DNA from: GCA-003244245 sp035606945
Lineage (GTDB): Bacteria; Actinomycetota; Actinomycetes; Mycobacteriales; Pseudonocardiaceae
Direction: 5' to 3'
Length of the DNA stretch: 64,000 nt
Assembly (NCBI GenBank): GCA_035606945.1
Contig: DATNDR010000079.1
Location: 124,001-188,000 of the forward strand
Under the pieces are notes generated by a model. The model worked only from the letters and a program-made list of their open reading frames with translations, did no database searches and was not told where the DNA came from. Below are positions 57,096-64,000 of the stretch, one piece after another (the stretch's first letter is position 1; each line of letters begins with the position of its first letter). The translations under genes and the position numbers were made by a program.

Positions 57096-58357
57096 CAGCG
57101 TGCCACCTCACGGCCGTCGGAATGGCCATCTGCCGGGTACCCGCGAGCGGGATCCAGACGGCCCGATTTCAGGTAGCGATGATCGAGCGCGATCTCCCGT
57201 GCGGCGTCCACATAGCTCAGCGCCCCGCGCGAGCCGGGATCGTAAACGAGTACGGTCTGCCCGAATCCCGGTGCCTCCGACACTTTGACGCTGCGCGGGA
57301 TCACGGTACGCAGCACCTGGTCACCGAAGTGGTTGCGAACCTCGGCGGTGACCTGGTCGGCCAGCTTGGTCCGTCCGTCGTACATGGTCAGCAGGATCGT
57401 GGACACCGACAGTGCGGGATTGAGATGGGCCTGCACCAACTCGATGTTTCGCAGCAGCTGTCCGAGCCCTTCCAACGCGTAGTACTCGCACTGGATAGGG
57501 ATCAGCACCTCAGGCGCAGCGACCAGCGCGTTCACCGTGAGCAGGCCCAAGGAGGGCGGGCAGTCGATGAAGACGTAGTCGACGCCCAGCGCATCGAGGG
57601 CGGCGCTGGACAGTGCTCTGCGCAGCCGGGACTCTCGAGCCACCATCGACACCAACTCGATCTCAGAGCCGGCCAGGTCGATGGTGGCGGGGATGCACAG
57701 CAAGTTCGACGACTGCGGGCTGACCGCAACCACGTCGGTGATTGCGCACTCGCCGAGCAGCACCTCATAGACCGACCGGGTACCGGAGCGGTGCTCGACT
57801 CCCAATGCGGTCGACGCGTTGCCTTGCGGATCCAGGTCGACGACGAGGGTGCGCAGCCCCTGCAACGCCAGCCCGGCAGCGAGGTTGACCGTGCTCGTGG
57901 TCTTGCCGACGCCACCTTTCTGGTTGGCCACCGCAAGCACCCGGCGCCGAGCAGGCCGCGGTAACGGGTCACTGGGGTGCTTGACCCGGGTCGCTCGCTC
58001 CGCCTCCTCCGCGATCGGAGTCCACCCGGAGTCGCCGCGCGCTGGTTGAGACGACACCCCGGAGCCGTCAGACGTGACATCCGCCCTGGCGGCACCAGGG
58101 GGGCTGCCTACCTGGTAAATCCCAGTCGAGGGGGTCAGCTGTGGAGCGCGGACGCGGGCATGCCGCGGCGTCGTTTCACGTGAAACAGTGAGCCGGGACG
58201 CGACCGGAGCGTGGGGCGGGTCAGAGGGCGAACTGCCCTGGGTCCCGTGGTGCTGGATCACGTTGTGCTGGGTCCCGTTGTGCTGTGTCACGTTGGATTG
58301 GGCCACGTTGTCCAGCGGCGACGCATTATCGGACCACCTCGTGGGGCTCACGCTCAC
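57095..58357 (-). CDS. parA: Chromosome partitioning ATPase ParA
   Basis: 420 aa from GTG 58357, preceded by GGAAGG. Walker A KGGVGKTT, Walker A' DLDPQGNAS and Walker B VFIDCPPSLGLL are typical. The first 130 or so residues are a low-complexity, Gln/Asn/His/Thr-rich extension (for example NVTQHNGTQHNVIQHHGTQG) built from repeated TGTGCTGGGTCC-like DNA. A parS site lies inside this extension. Start overlaps the rsmG stop (GTGA). Confidence 0.95.
   Translation of the reverse strand: MSVSPTRWSDNASPLDNVAQSNVTQHNGTQHNVIQHHGTQGSSPSDPPHAPVASRLTVSRETTPRHARVRAPQLTPSTGIYQVGSPPGAARADVTSDGSGVSSQPARGDSGWTPIAEEAERATRVKHPSDPLPRPARRRVLAVANQKGGVGKTTSTVNLAAGLALQGLRTLVVDLDPQGNASTALGVEHRSGTRSVYEVLLGECAITDVVAVSPQSSNLLCIPATIDLAGSEIELVSMVARESRLRRALSSAALDALGVDYVFIDCPPSLGLLTVNALVAAPEVLIPIQCEYYALEGLGQLLRNIELVQAHLNPALSVSTILLTMYDGRTKLADQVTAEVRNHFGDQVLRTVIPRSVKVSEAPGFGQTVLVYDPGSRGALSYVDAAREIALDHRYLKSGRLDPARGYPADGHSDGREVAR
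58173..58186. promoter_or_regulatory. parS site within parA
   Basis: Perfect 14-bp palindrome GTTTCACGTGAAAC, the actinobacterial ParB-binding sequence, inside the coding sequence of the ParA N-terminal extension. Confidence 0.93.
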
Positions 58358-59028
58358 CAATCCTTCCTCTTTCGTCCCTTGGCGGGACGCGTGACACGCT
58401 GAGCCTGCCGCGTCACCACGATGACGGTCGGCGGCGGGTGCACAATGGTGGCACCGCACTGCACGATCTCTACCGCCGCCCCTCCGGCAGCGCGCACGGC
58501 CCCGATGTCCCGGGCGACTTCCTCCTCCGCGCTGGCGCCCTTGACAGCAAGTAGTCGGCCGGTCGGCGCCACCAACGGCAGAGCCCAGCCCGCCAACCGT
58601 CCCAGCGGCGCCACCGCGCGGGCTGTCACGACGTCATAGTCGCCGAGCTCGTCACGCACTGAGGAATCTTCAGCACGACCCCGGTGTACAGAAACGGGGA
58701 GGCCGAGCTCGCCGATCACGTCACGCAGCCAGGCGACCCGCCGAACCATCGCTTCCAGCAGCACCACCGTCAGGTCCGGGCGGGCGATCGCCAGTGGTAT
58801 GCCCGGCAGGCCCGCACCGGAGCCGACGTCGAGCACCCGGCAGCCGTCAGGCACGAGTTCCTCGACTACCGCGGAATTGAGGAGGTGGCGGTCCCATAAC
58901 CGGTCCGCTTCGCGCGGCCCGATCACCCCTCTGTCGATCCCGGGGCCGGCCAACATCTCTGCGTACCGCGCGGCGAGATCGAACCGATCGCCGAATACCG
59001 CCTGCGCCGCCACAGCCGGATGTTTCAC
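58354..59028 (-). CDS. rsmG: 16S rRNA (guanine527-N7)-methyltransferase
   Basis: 224 aa. SAM-binding motif VLDVGSGAGLPGIPLAIARP, then LLEAMVRRVAWLRDV and VTARAVAPLGRLAGWALPL are family-typical. GTG 59028 (VKHPAVAAQ) lies inside a parS palindrome, as in many actinomycetes. Between khg and parA in a coupled operon. Confidence 0.95.
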   Translation of the reverse strand: MKHPAVAAQAVFGDRFDLAARYAEMLAGPGIDRGVIGPREADRLWDRHLLNSAVVEELVPDGCRVLDVGSGAGLPGIPLAIARPDLTVVLLEAMVRRVAWLRDVIGELGLPVSVHRGRAEDSSVRDELGDYDVVTARAVAPLGRLAGWALPLVAPTGRLLAVKGASAEEEVARDIGAVRAAGGAAVEIVQCGATIVHPPPTVIVVTRQAQRVTRPAKGRKRKDW

Positions 59029-59035
59029 GTGAAAC
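59022..59035. promoter_or_regulatory. parS site at the rsmG start
   Basis: GTTTCACGTGAAAC, identical to the site in parA, 836 bp away. It overlaps the rsmG start codon. Confidence 0.93.
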
Positions 59036-59050
59036 CGAGCAGCTCGAAAC

Positions 59051-59629
59051 TCACCTGGAGGGGAACACCGCGACGCGGCGTTGCGGCTCTTCCCCCTCGC
59101 TCTCGCTGCTGACACCATCCACTGCGGCCACCGCGTCATGCACGATCTTGCGCTCGAAGGGGGTCATCGGCTGCAACCGGATCGCTTCGCCGACCTCGAG
59201 TACCCGTTGCGCCGTGGTCCGTCCTAGCTCGCCGAGATCACTTCGCCGGGAAGCCCGCCACTGCGCGATGTCGAGCATCAGCCGGCTGCGAGCACCGGTC
59301 TGTTGCTGCACCGCCAGCCTGGTGAGTTCCTGTAGCGCCTCGAGAACCACGCCTCGTGGACCCACCAGCTTGGTCAGGTCGTCTCCGCCGTCGATGCTCA
59401 CCATGGCGCGGCCCGCCTCGACGTCGAGATCGATGTCGCCGTCGTAGTCCACGAGGTCGAGCAGCCGTTCGAGGTAGTCGCCCGCTACGTCGCCCTCTTG
59501 AACGAGAAGATCCTCGCTCGCCACCGCCGCTGTGCCCGACGAGTCCGCGACATCGGCTGCGTTCCCAGCCTCGGTCGACGACTCCACCTCGGTCACCGCT
59601 GCATCAGTCGCCAGCGTTTCCGCCACCAC
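59051..59629 (-). CDS. Jag/KhpB-type KH-R3H RNA-binding protein
   Basis: About 192 aa. Acidic Ala/Ser/Glu-rich N-terminus, KH-like core (VSIDGGDDLTKLVGPRGVVL) and the R3H motif PMTPFERKIVHDAVA. The start is taken as GTG 59629; GTG 59626 and ATG 59653 are also possible, with GAGGAG just upstream of the GTG pair. Binds RNA; works with KhpA. Confidence 0.92.
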   Translation of the reverse strand: MVAETLATDAAVTEVESSTEAGNAADVADSSGTAAVASEDLLVQEGDVAGDYLERLLDLVDYDGDIDLDVEAGRAMVSIDGGDDLTKLVGPRGVVLEALQELTRLAVQQQTGARSRLMLDIAQWRASRRSDLGELGRTTAQRVLEVGEAIRLQPMTPFERKIVHDAVAAVDGVSSESEGEEPQRRVAVFPSR

Positions 59630-59655
59630 TGTCTCCTCTCCCGGCGATCGCACCC

Positions 59656-60837
59656 TCAGCGACGCTTCCGGTTCGTCTTCTTCCGCGGTCGTGGTCGTGG
59701 TCGCTGCTGGATCATGCCAGGCGGCGCCGAGCCGTCCGTATGAGCCGAGCCATGGCCATTGGTCGAAGGCGCCGAGCCACCGTCGGTGGCACCGACAATC
59801 GAACCATCGTCGGTGGAGCCAGCACTCGGTTTATCGCCGGCATCATTCGACCCAGATCTCGGGGAACCCACTGCGCTCGCTGCTCCGTCAGGTCCCGTCC
59901 CGCTGTCCGATACATCACCGTCAGTCAGATTAGCGGGGCCGGAAGTGCCGTCCTTCCTTGGTCGGCTCGGCTTCTGCCCCGGCCGGGGCGCCAACGACTG
60001 CCGCGCGGCGATCGTGGCCTCTTTCTTCTCGGCATCCTCGGCATCGATCCGCTGGTATACCAGCCGTTGCTGAGCCAGCGTCCACAAGTTGTTGGACAAC
60101 CAGTACAACAGGATCGCCAACGGGAAGAACGGGCCACCGGCCACCACGCCCAGCGGGAACAGGTACACCATCAGCTTGTTCATCATCGCGGCCTGCGGGT
60201 TGGCGGCGACCTGAGCGGGGTTCTGCCGCGCCACCGAGTGCTTCGCGGTGAGATGGGTCAGGATACCGGCCACGATGGTCAGCGGGATTGCCACCGCGGC
60301 GATCTGCCACCGGGAGATGTCCCCGTACCGGGACAGTAACTCGGCCGGCTCGGTGATGAACGCCGACAACGGCACGCCGAACAGGTGCGCGTCGAGGAAA
60401 GACCGCACGTCGGCCGCGCTGAACAAGTAGTTGCCGATCTGGCGGTTCGCTTCGGCGGACAGGAAGGGCCGGTTGAACGACCGCAGCACGTGGAACAAGC
60501 CGATGAACACCGGGATCTGCACCAGCACCGGCAGGCAGCCGCCCAGTGGGTTGACCCCGTGCTCAGACTGCAGCTTCTGCATCTCTGCAGCCATCTTCTG
60601 CTTGTCGTTGCCGTACTTCTTCTTCAGCTTCTGGATCTCGGGCGCGAACTCTTGCATCTTGCGCATCGAGCGGACCTGGCTGACGAACGGCTTGAACAGG
60701 AACGCGCGCAGGGTGAACACCAGGAACACCACCGCCAGCGCCCACGTAAAACCGTTACCCGGACCCAAGACGTAGCCGAACGCCTTGTGCCAGAACCACA
60801 AGATGGCCGACACCGGGTAGTAGATGAAGTTCAGCAC
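59656..60837 (-). CDS. yidC: Membrane protein insertase YidC
   Basis: 393 aa. Conserved YidC/Oxa1 core: LFKPFVSQVRSMRKMQEFAP, KYGNDKQKMAAEMQKL and GCLPVLVQIPVFIGLFHVLR, plus the arginine in the groove. A long Ser/Gly/Asp-rich cytoplasmic tail ends KKTNRKRR. Inserts proteins into the membrane with SecYEG. Confidence 0.95.
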   Translation of the reverse strand: MLNFIYYPVSAILWFWHKAFGYVLGPGNGFTWALAVVFLVFTLRAFLFKPFVSQVRSMRKMQEFAPEIQKLKKKYGNDKQKMAAEMQKLQSEHGVNPLGGCLPVLVQIPVFIGLFHVLRSFNRPFLSAEANRQIGNYLFSAADVRSFLDAHLFGVPLSAFITEPAELLSRYGDISRWQIAAVAIPLTIVAGILTHLTAKHSVARQNPAQVAANPQAAMMNKLMVYLFPLGVVAGGPFFPLAILLYWLSNNLWTLAQQRLVYQRIDAEDAEKKEATIAARQSLAPRPGQKPSRPRKDGTSGPANLTDGDVSDSGTGPDGAASAVGSPRSGSNDAGDKPSAGSTDDGSIVGATDGGSAPSTNGHGSAHTDGSAPPGMIQQRPRPRPRKKTNRKRR

Positions 60838-61151
60838 AACAACTCACTCTCGGCCTGGGTTGCGGAAGAGCTCGCGGGAGGCACCGGGTCCACCCCTCCA
60901 GGGTGCCAGGGTCCGCAGCGCAATAGCCGCCTCACGGTCAACCATGATCCGTGCAGCACCCCGTGGACGGTCAACGCCTCGATCGCGTAAGCACTACAGC
61001 TTGGGTAAAACCGGCAGCTAGGCGGCAGCACAGGGGAAATCCACCGACGATAGAACCGCACGAGGTGCACCAACGTCCACACCACCGGACCGGTTGAACG
61101 GGCCCGCAGTGGCTCAGGAGGCTCGGGGGAGCGAGGAGAGTGAACCGTCAT
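60831..61151 (-). CDS. yidD: Membrane protein insertion efficiency factor YidD
   Basis: 106 aa with LVRFYRRWISPVLPPSCRFY then PSCSAYAIEAL, the YidD signature. Overlaps yidC by 7 bp and rnpA by 4 bp (ATGA). Confidence 0.93.
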   Translation of the reverse strand: MTVHSPRSPEPPEPLRARSTGPVVWTLVHLVRFYRRWISPVLPPSCRFYPSCSAYAIEALTVHGVLHGSWLTVRRLLRCGPWHPGGVDPVPPASSSATQAESELLC

Positions 61152-61513
61152 CGCGTCGAGCCCATTCCGATCAAACGCTGCAGCGCCACGTCGAGGTCGT
61201 CACCCAATGTGGCACTAGTCGCACCAGCCGACGCCGGCAGCGCGCGCACCACCACGAGCGCACCCGCCGGCAGGGCCGCCAACCGTGACCGCATGAGATG
61301 CCGAAGCCGGCGCTGCACCCGGTGCCGCACCACCGAGCCGCCTACCCCGCGGCCCACCACGAACCCTACTTTCGTGACCCCCAGCGCAGGTCCATCGACC
61401 GCGTCGGCTTGGGCCATGTGCACAACGAGACCGCCACGCCCCACCCGGCGGCCCCGCTGCACCGCCGTCGCGAAGTCCTCGCGACGGGTCAGACGGGCGA
61501 CCGCGGGAAGCAA
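61148..61513 (-). CDS. rnpA: Ribonuclease P protein component
   Basis: 121 aa. The family pattern includes the N-terminal RLTRREDFATAVQRGRR and the RNR-like RHRVQRRLRHLMRSRL motif. Processes tRNA 5' ends with RnpB RNA. 26 bp after rpmH. Confidence 0.93.
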   Translation of the reverse strand: MLPAVARLTRREDFATAVQRGRRVGRGGLVVHMAQADAVDGPALGVTKVGFVVGRGVGGSVVRHRVQRRLRHLMRSRLAALPAGALVVVRALPASAGATSATLGDDLDVALQRLIGMGSTR

Positions 61514-61539
61514 CGTGACGGTTTTCCGAACAGCTACGC

Positions 61540-61683
61540 TCAGGCCGACAATTCGGTACGGCCCTTGCGCCGCCGGGCCGCGATGATGGCCCGACCGGCG
61601 CGGGTGCGCATCCGCAACCGGAACCCGTGGGTCCTCGCGCGGCGACGATTGTTCGGCTGGAACGTGCGCTTGCCCTTACTCAC
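61540..61683 (-). CDS. rpmH: Ribosomal protein bL34
   Basis: 47 aa from GTG 61683: SKGKRTFQPNNRRRARTHGF, then RLRMRTRAGRAIIAARR. Too short for many ORF callers but unmistakable. First gene of the rpmH-rnpA-yidD-yidC-khg-rsmG-parAB block. Confidence 0.97.
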   Translation of the reverse strand: MSKGKRTFQPNNRRRARTHGFRLRMRTRAGRAIIAARRRKGRTELSA

Positions 61684-62158
61684 AGCTGTCGTTCTCCCGG
61701 TGCTCGGTTCTCATTGCGGGGTCGCAGCCCTCGGGACTGCGCAGTAGTTCGGGTCGTCCCCTGCCGGTACGGGCGGCACCGCTGCAACGGATCTCACCCG
61801 GTGAGCGGACCGTGTCTGCCATGGGCGAGGGCGCGCAAGAATGCCCGCCGCTAGGCGGGAGACGAGCAGAGCCTAAGCGGCCGGTAGCCACGCCGTCAAA
61901 ACCAGCTTCTGGCGTTACTGTCCGGGCGACACGCCGTTACATCGGTGGTGCTTGCTTACACGGGGTTCTTGTGGCAGTACCCCAGGTTTGCTCACCTGCG
62001 GCGCCTGACTCGGCTAGCAGTCAAGCAGGCAGCTGGTGGGCAAGCTGGCATGTCGGGGACCCGGGGAACGCGGAAGTCACCGTCATCCACAGCTGTGGAC
62101 AATCTTGTGGACGAACGATGCTCCTGCAGTCCATCACCGGCCGAAGGGGAGTCAGCGG
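61684..62158. promoter_or_regulatory. rpmH-dnaA intergenic region with DnaA boxes
   Basis: 475 bp between divergent rpmH and dnaA. Three DnaA-box-like 9-mers stand together at 62083-62091 (TCATCCACA), 62094-62102 (TGTGGACAA) and 62106-62114 (TGTGGACGA), consistent with dnaA autoregulation. A hairpin CCCGCC-GCTA-GGCGGG lies near 61845-61860. No ORF is convincing. Confidence 0.7.
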
Positions 62159-63700
62159 GTGTCAGACCGGCAAACCGATCTCGGCCAGGTATGGAACGAG
62201 GTCGTTCGGGATCTTTCCAGCGGAACACTCTCACCGCAGCAACGTGCCTGGATGCGCGTCACCCGCCCGATCGGCCTGCTCGATGGCACCGCGCTGCTCG
62301 CCGCACCCAGTGACTTCGCCAAGGACGCCATCGAACGCGCACTGCGTGAACCGATCAGTGAGGCCCTGTCCCGGCACTTGGGGCGGCAGGTTTCGCTGGC
62401 AGTCAAGGTCGACCACCCGCTGCCCGTGCCACCGCAGTTGCCGTCACAGTTCACCGAGCCGTCCCCAGCAGTGCCCGATGACATCGCCCTGGGCGGCGCC
62501 CCGGTGACCGGACCGGCGGCCGGGCCGATCAGGGGCCCCGGCCGGCCCGGCGAGGAGACCGCGCTGGCCACCGTGAACCAGGTCTGGCCTACCGCAACCG
62601 GCGCAACCGGCGCAGTCGGGCCGGCTGCCGCGGCACCTGCAGCGTCGGGCCGCGCATCCAGCTCGCAGACCAGGCTCAACGAAAAGTACACGTTCGATAC
62701 CTTCGTCATCGGTGCATCGAACCGATTCGCGCACGCGGCCGCGGTGGCAGTGTCGGAAGCACCCGCGAGGGCGTACAACCCGCTGTTCGTCTGGGGAGAG
62801 TCGGGACTGGGCAAGACCCACTTGCTGCACGCCGTCGGGCATTACGCGCAGCGGCTGTTCCCCGGTATGCGGGTGCGCTACGTCTCCACCGAAGAGTTCA
62901 CCAATGACTTCATCAACTCCCTGCGCGACGACCGGAAGGTGGCCTTCCAGCGCCGCTACCGCGACGTCGACGTGCTGCTGGTGGACGACATCCAGTTCCT
63001 GGAGGGCAAGGAAGGTACTCAGGAGGAGTTCTTCCACACGTTCAACACGCTGCACAACGCGAACAAGCAGATCGTGATCTCCTCCGACCGCCCGCCCAAG
63101 GGACTGGGCACCCTGGAGGACCGGTTGCGCACCCGGTTCGAGTGGGGGCTGATCACCGATATCCAGCCGCCCGAGCTGGAGACCCGGATCGCCATCCTGC
63201 GCAAGAAGGCCGTCGGTGACCGGCTCGCCGCACCGGATGAGGTGCTGGAGTTCATCGCCGCCCGGATCGAACGCAACATCCGCGAGCTGGAAGGAGCGCT
63301 GATCCGGGTGACCGCCTTCGCCTCACTGAACCGCCAACCGGTCGACAACCAGCTCGCCGAGATCGTGCTCCGGGACCTCATCCCCGACGACCAAGCCCAT
63401 GAGATCGGCGCACCCAACATCATGGCGGTGACCGCGGAGTTCTTCGGGGTCACCATGGAGGACCTGTGCGGGCCGGGCAAGACCAAGCACGTCGCGCAAG
63501 CCCGTCAGATCTCCATGTACCTGTGCCGGGAGCTGACCGACCTGTCATTGCCCCGGATCGGGCAGACCTTCGGCGGTCGCGACCACACCACCGTGATGCA
63601 CGCGGATCGCAAGATCCGCAAGGAGATGGCTGAGCGCCGCCGCACCTATGACCAGGTCCAGGAGCTCACCTCCCGCATCAAGCAACGCGCCCGCTCGTAA
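62159..63700 (+). CDS. dnaA: Chromosomal replication initiator DnaA
   Basis: 513 aa from GTG 62159 (MSDRQTDLGQVWNEVV), with GAAGGGGAG upstream; the frame is open to 62036 but that part covers the DnaA boxes. Domain I is N-terminal; a Pro/Ala/Gly-rich domain II follows. The AAA+ domain has GESGLGKTHLLHA, LLVDDIQFLEG and a sensor-like RLRTRFEWGLI. Domain IV binds DnaA boxes through GRDHTTVMHADRKI. Unusually the downstream gene is not dnaN. Confidence 0.97.
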   Translation: MSDRQTDLGQVWNEVVRDLSSGTLSPQQRAWMRVTRPIGLLDGTALLAAPSDFAKDAIERALREPISEALSRHLGRQVSLAVKVDHPLPVPPQLPSQFTEPSPAVPDDIALGGAPVTGPAAGPIRGPGRPGEETALATVNQVWPTATGATGAVGPAAAAPAASGRASSSQTRLNEKYTFDTFVIGASNRFAHAAAVAVSEAPARAYNPLFVWGESGLGKTHLLHAVGHYAQRLFPGMRVRYVSTEEFTNDFINSLRDDRKVAFQRRYRDVDVLLVDDIQFLEGKEGTQEEFFHTFNTLHNANKQIVISSDRPPKGLGTLEDRLRTRFEWGLITDIQPPELETRIAILRKKAVGDRLAAPDEVLEFIAARIERNIRELEGALIRVTAFASLNRQPVDNQLAEIVLRDLIPDDQAHEIGAPNIMAVTAEFFGVTMEDLCGPGKTKHVAQARQISMYLCRELTDLSLPRIGQTFGGRDHTTVMHADRKIRKEMAERRRTYDQVQELTSRIKQRARS

Positions 63701-63789
63701 CCGCTCTGCTGGTCCGACATCAGGGTCGGGTCGGGGACAACCCGCATGTGCTGGCAAACCCGGTTCGGCAAGCTACTGGTTATCGGTCA

Positions 63790-63826
63790 GTCAGTCTGGG
63801 CACAGCGCCGGGATGCCCAGACTGAC
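63790..63826. terminator. Hairpin between dnaA and a convergent gene
   Basis: Perfect 13-bp stem GTCAGTCTGGGCA with TGCCCAGACTGAC, 11-nt loop. A third copy of CAGACTGAC follows at about 63835. It could end both convergent transcripts, although no U-run is present. Confidence 0.5.
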
Positions 63827-63861
63827 AAGGAGCACAGACTGACCTGCTTGATGCCGAGCCC

Positions 63862-64000
63862 TCAGTCGACCGTGGCGGGCGCACTCAGCGTGGCCGGGGT
63901 CTCAACGCGCGGCTGGGCGCTTCGGGGCCTCTGGAGCAGCAGGGCTGCCACTGCGGCCGCCGTGGCAGCGAACCCCGCGGCGACGACGAAGGCAGCGTGG
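63862..64000 (-). CDS. C-terminus of a membrane protein (probably MFS), cut by window
   Basis: The minus-strand frame from the window edge to TGA at 63864-63862 reads HAAFVVAAGFAATAAAVAAL, then LLQRPRSAQPRVETPATLSA: a last transmembrane helix and a hydrophilic tail, as in EmrB/QacA-type MFS proteins. Only 45 residues are seen. Its presence here separates dnaA from dnaN. Confidence 0.5.
   Translation of the reverse strand, partial: HAAFVVAAGFAATAAAVAALLLQRPRSAQPRVETPATLSAPATVD

Noticed and set aside
1..64000. tRNA, rRNA or known riboswitch genes
   Set aside because: I looked for T-arm and acceptor patterns in the intergenic regions and found none that I could support; short or divergent RNAs may have been missed.

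Overview
The window is high-GC actinobacterial chromosome, and almost every gene that can be recognised belongs to an actinomycete. The right half carries the origin-proximal set cca, nudix, DUF6049 protein, murJ, pseudokinase, trxB, trxA, cwlM, parB, parA, rsmG, khg, yidC, yidD, rnpA, rpmH, dnaA. The middle carries rpsF-ssb-rpsR-rplI-dnaB, a class A penicillin-binding protein, PadR-ino1, leuS and yqgE. This block order resembles the dnaA-to-dnaB neighbourhood of Streptomyces and relatives. GTG and TTG starts and ATGA or GTGA stop/start overlaps are common. I cannot name the genus; a Mycobacteriales/Pseudonocardiales-type or related soil actinomycete is plausible.

Layout. 1-5916: hopanoid operon on the minus strand (hpnC, hpnD, hpnE, polyprenyl synthase, squalene-hopene cyclase cut by the window edge). 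6037-11400: plus-strand operon with a PucR-type regulator, a protein fusing a diacylglycerol-type glycosyltransferase to a wax-ester/DGAT acyltransferase, a DMT-type membrane protein and a short-chain dehydrogenase, probably a second lipid locus. 11484-17826: membrane proteins, dnaB, a decayed flavoprotein gene, ribosomal genes and an LPXTG surface protein. 17995-27346: nfo, GT87 mannosyltransferase, PBP, PadR, ino1, esterase, regulator. 27587-32653: leuS behind a Leu-rich leader peptide, an SdpI-like protein and an ATP-dependent DNA ligase. 32705-35813: a DUF427 gene interrupted by a remnant integrative element bounded by a 37-bp duplication. 35825-47383: small metabolic genes, idi, cca and envelope genes. 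47464-63700: thioredoxin system, cwlM, an XRE/DUF397 pair, ParABS and the rpmH-dnaA cluster. dnaN does not follow dnaA here.

The most unusual feature is a family of short composite repeats. Six copies of a 66-bp element (24-bp hairpin unit, 18-nt spacer, 24-bp unit) plus one solitary unit lie at gene ends. Element length, unit length and spacer length are all multiples of three, and in five genes (hpnE, GT87, an MFS gene, idi, parB) the element is read through as a protein tail. Other short palindrome families lie downstream of the SDR gene, next to ino1 and leuS, and inside leuS itself, where a perfect 19-bp inverted repeat is translated in frame within the editing-domain region.
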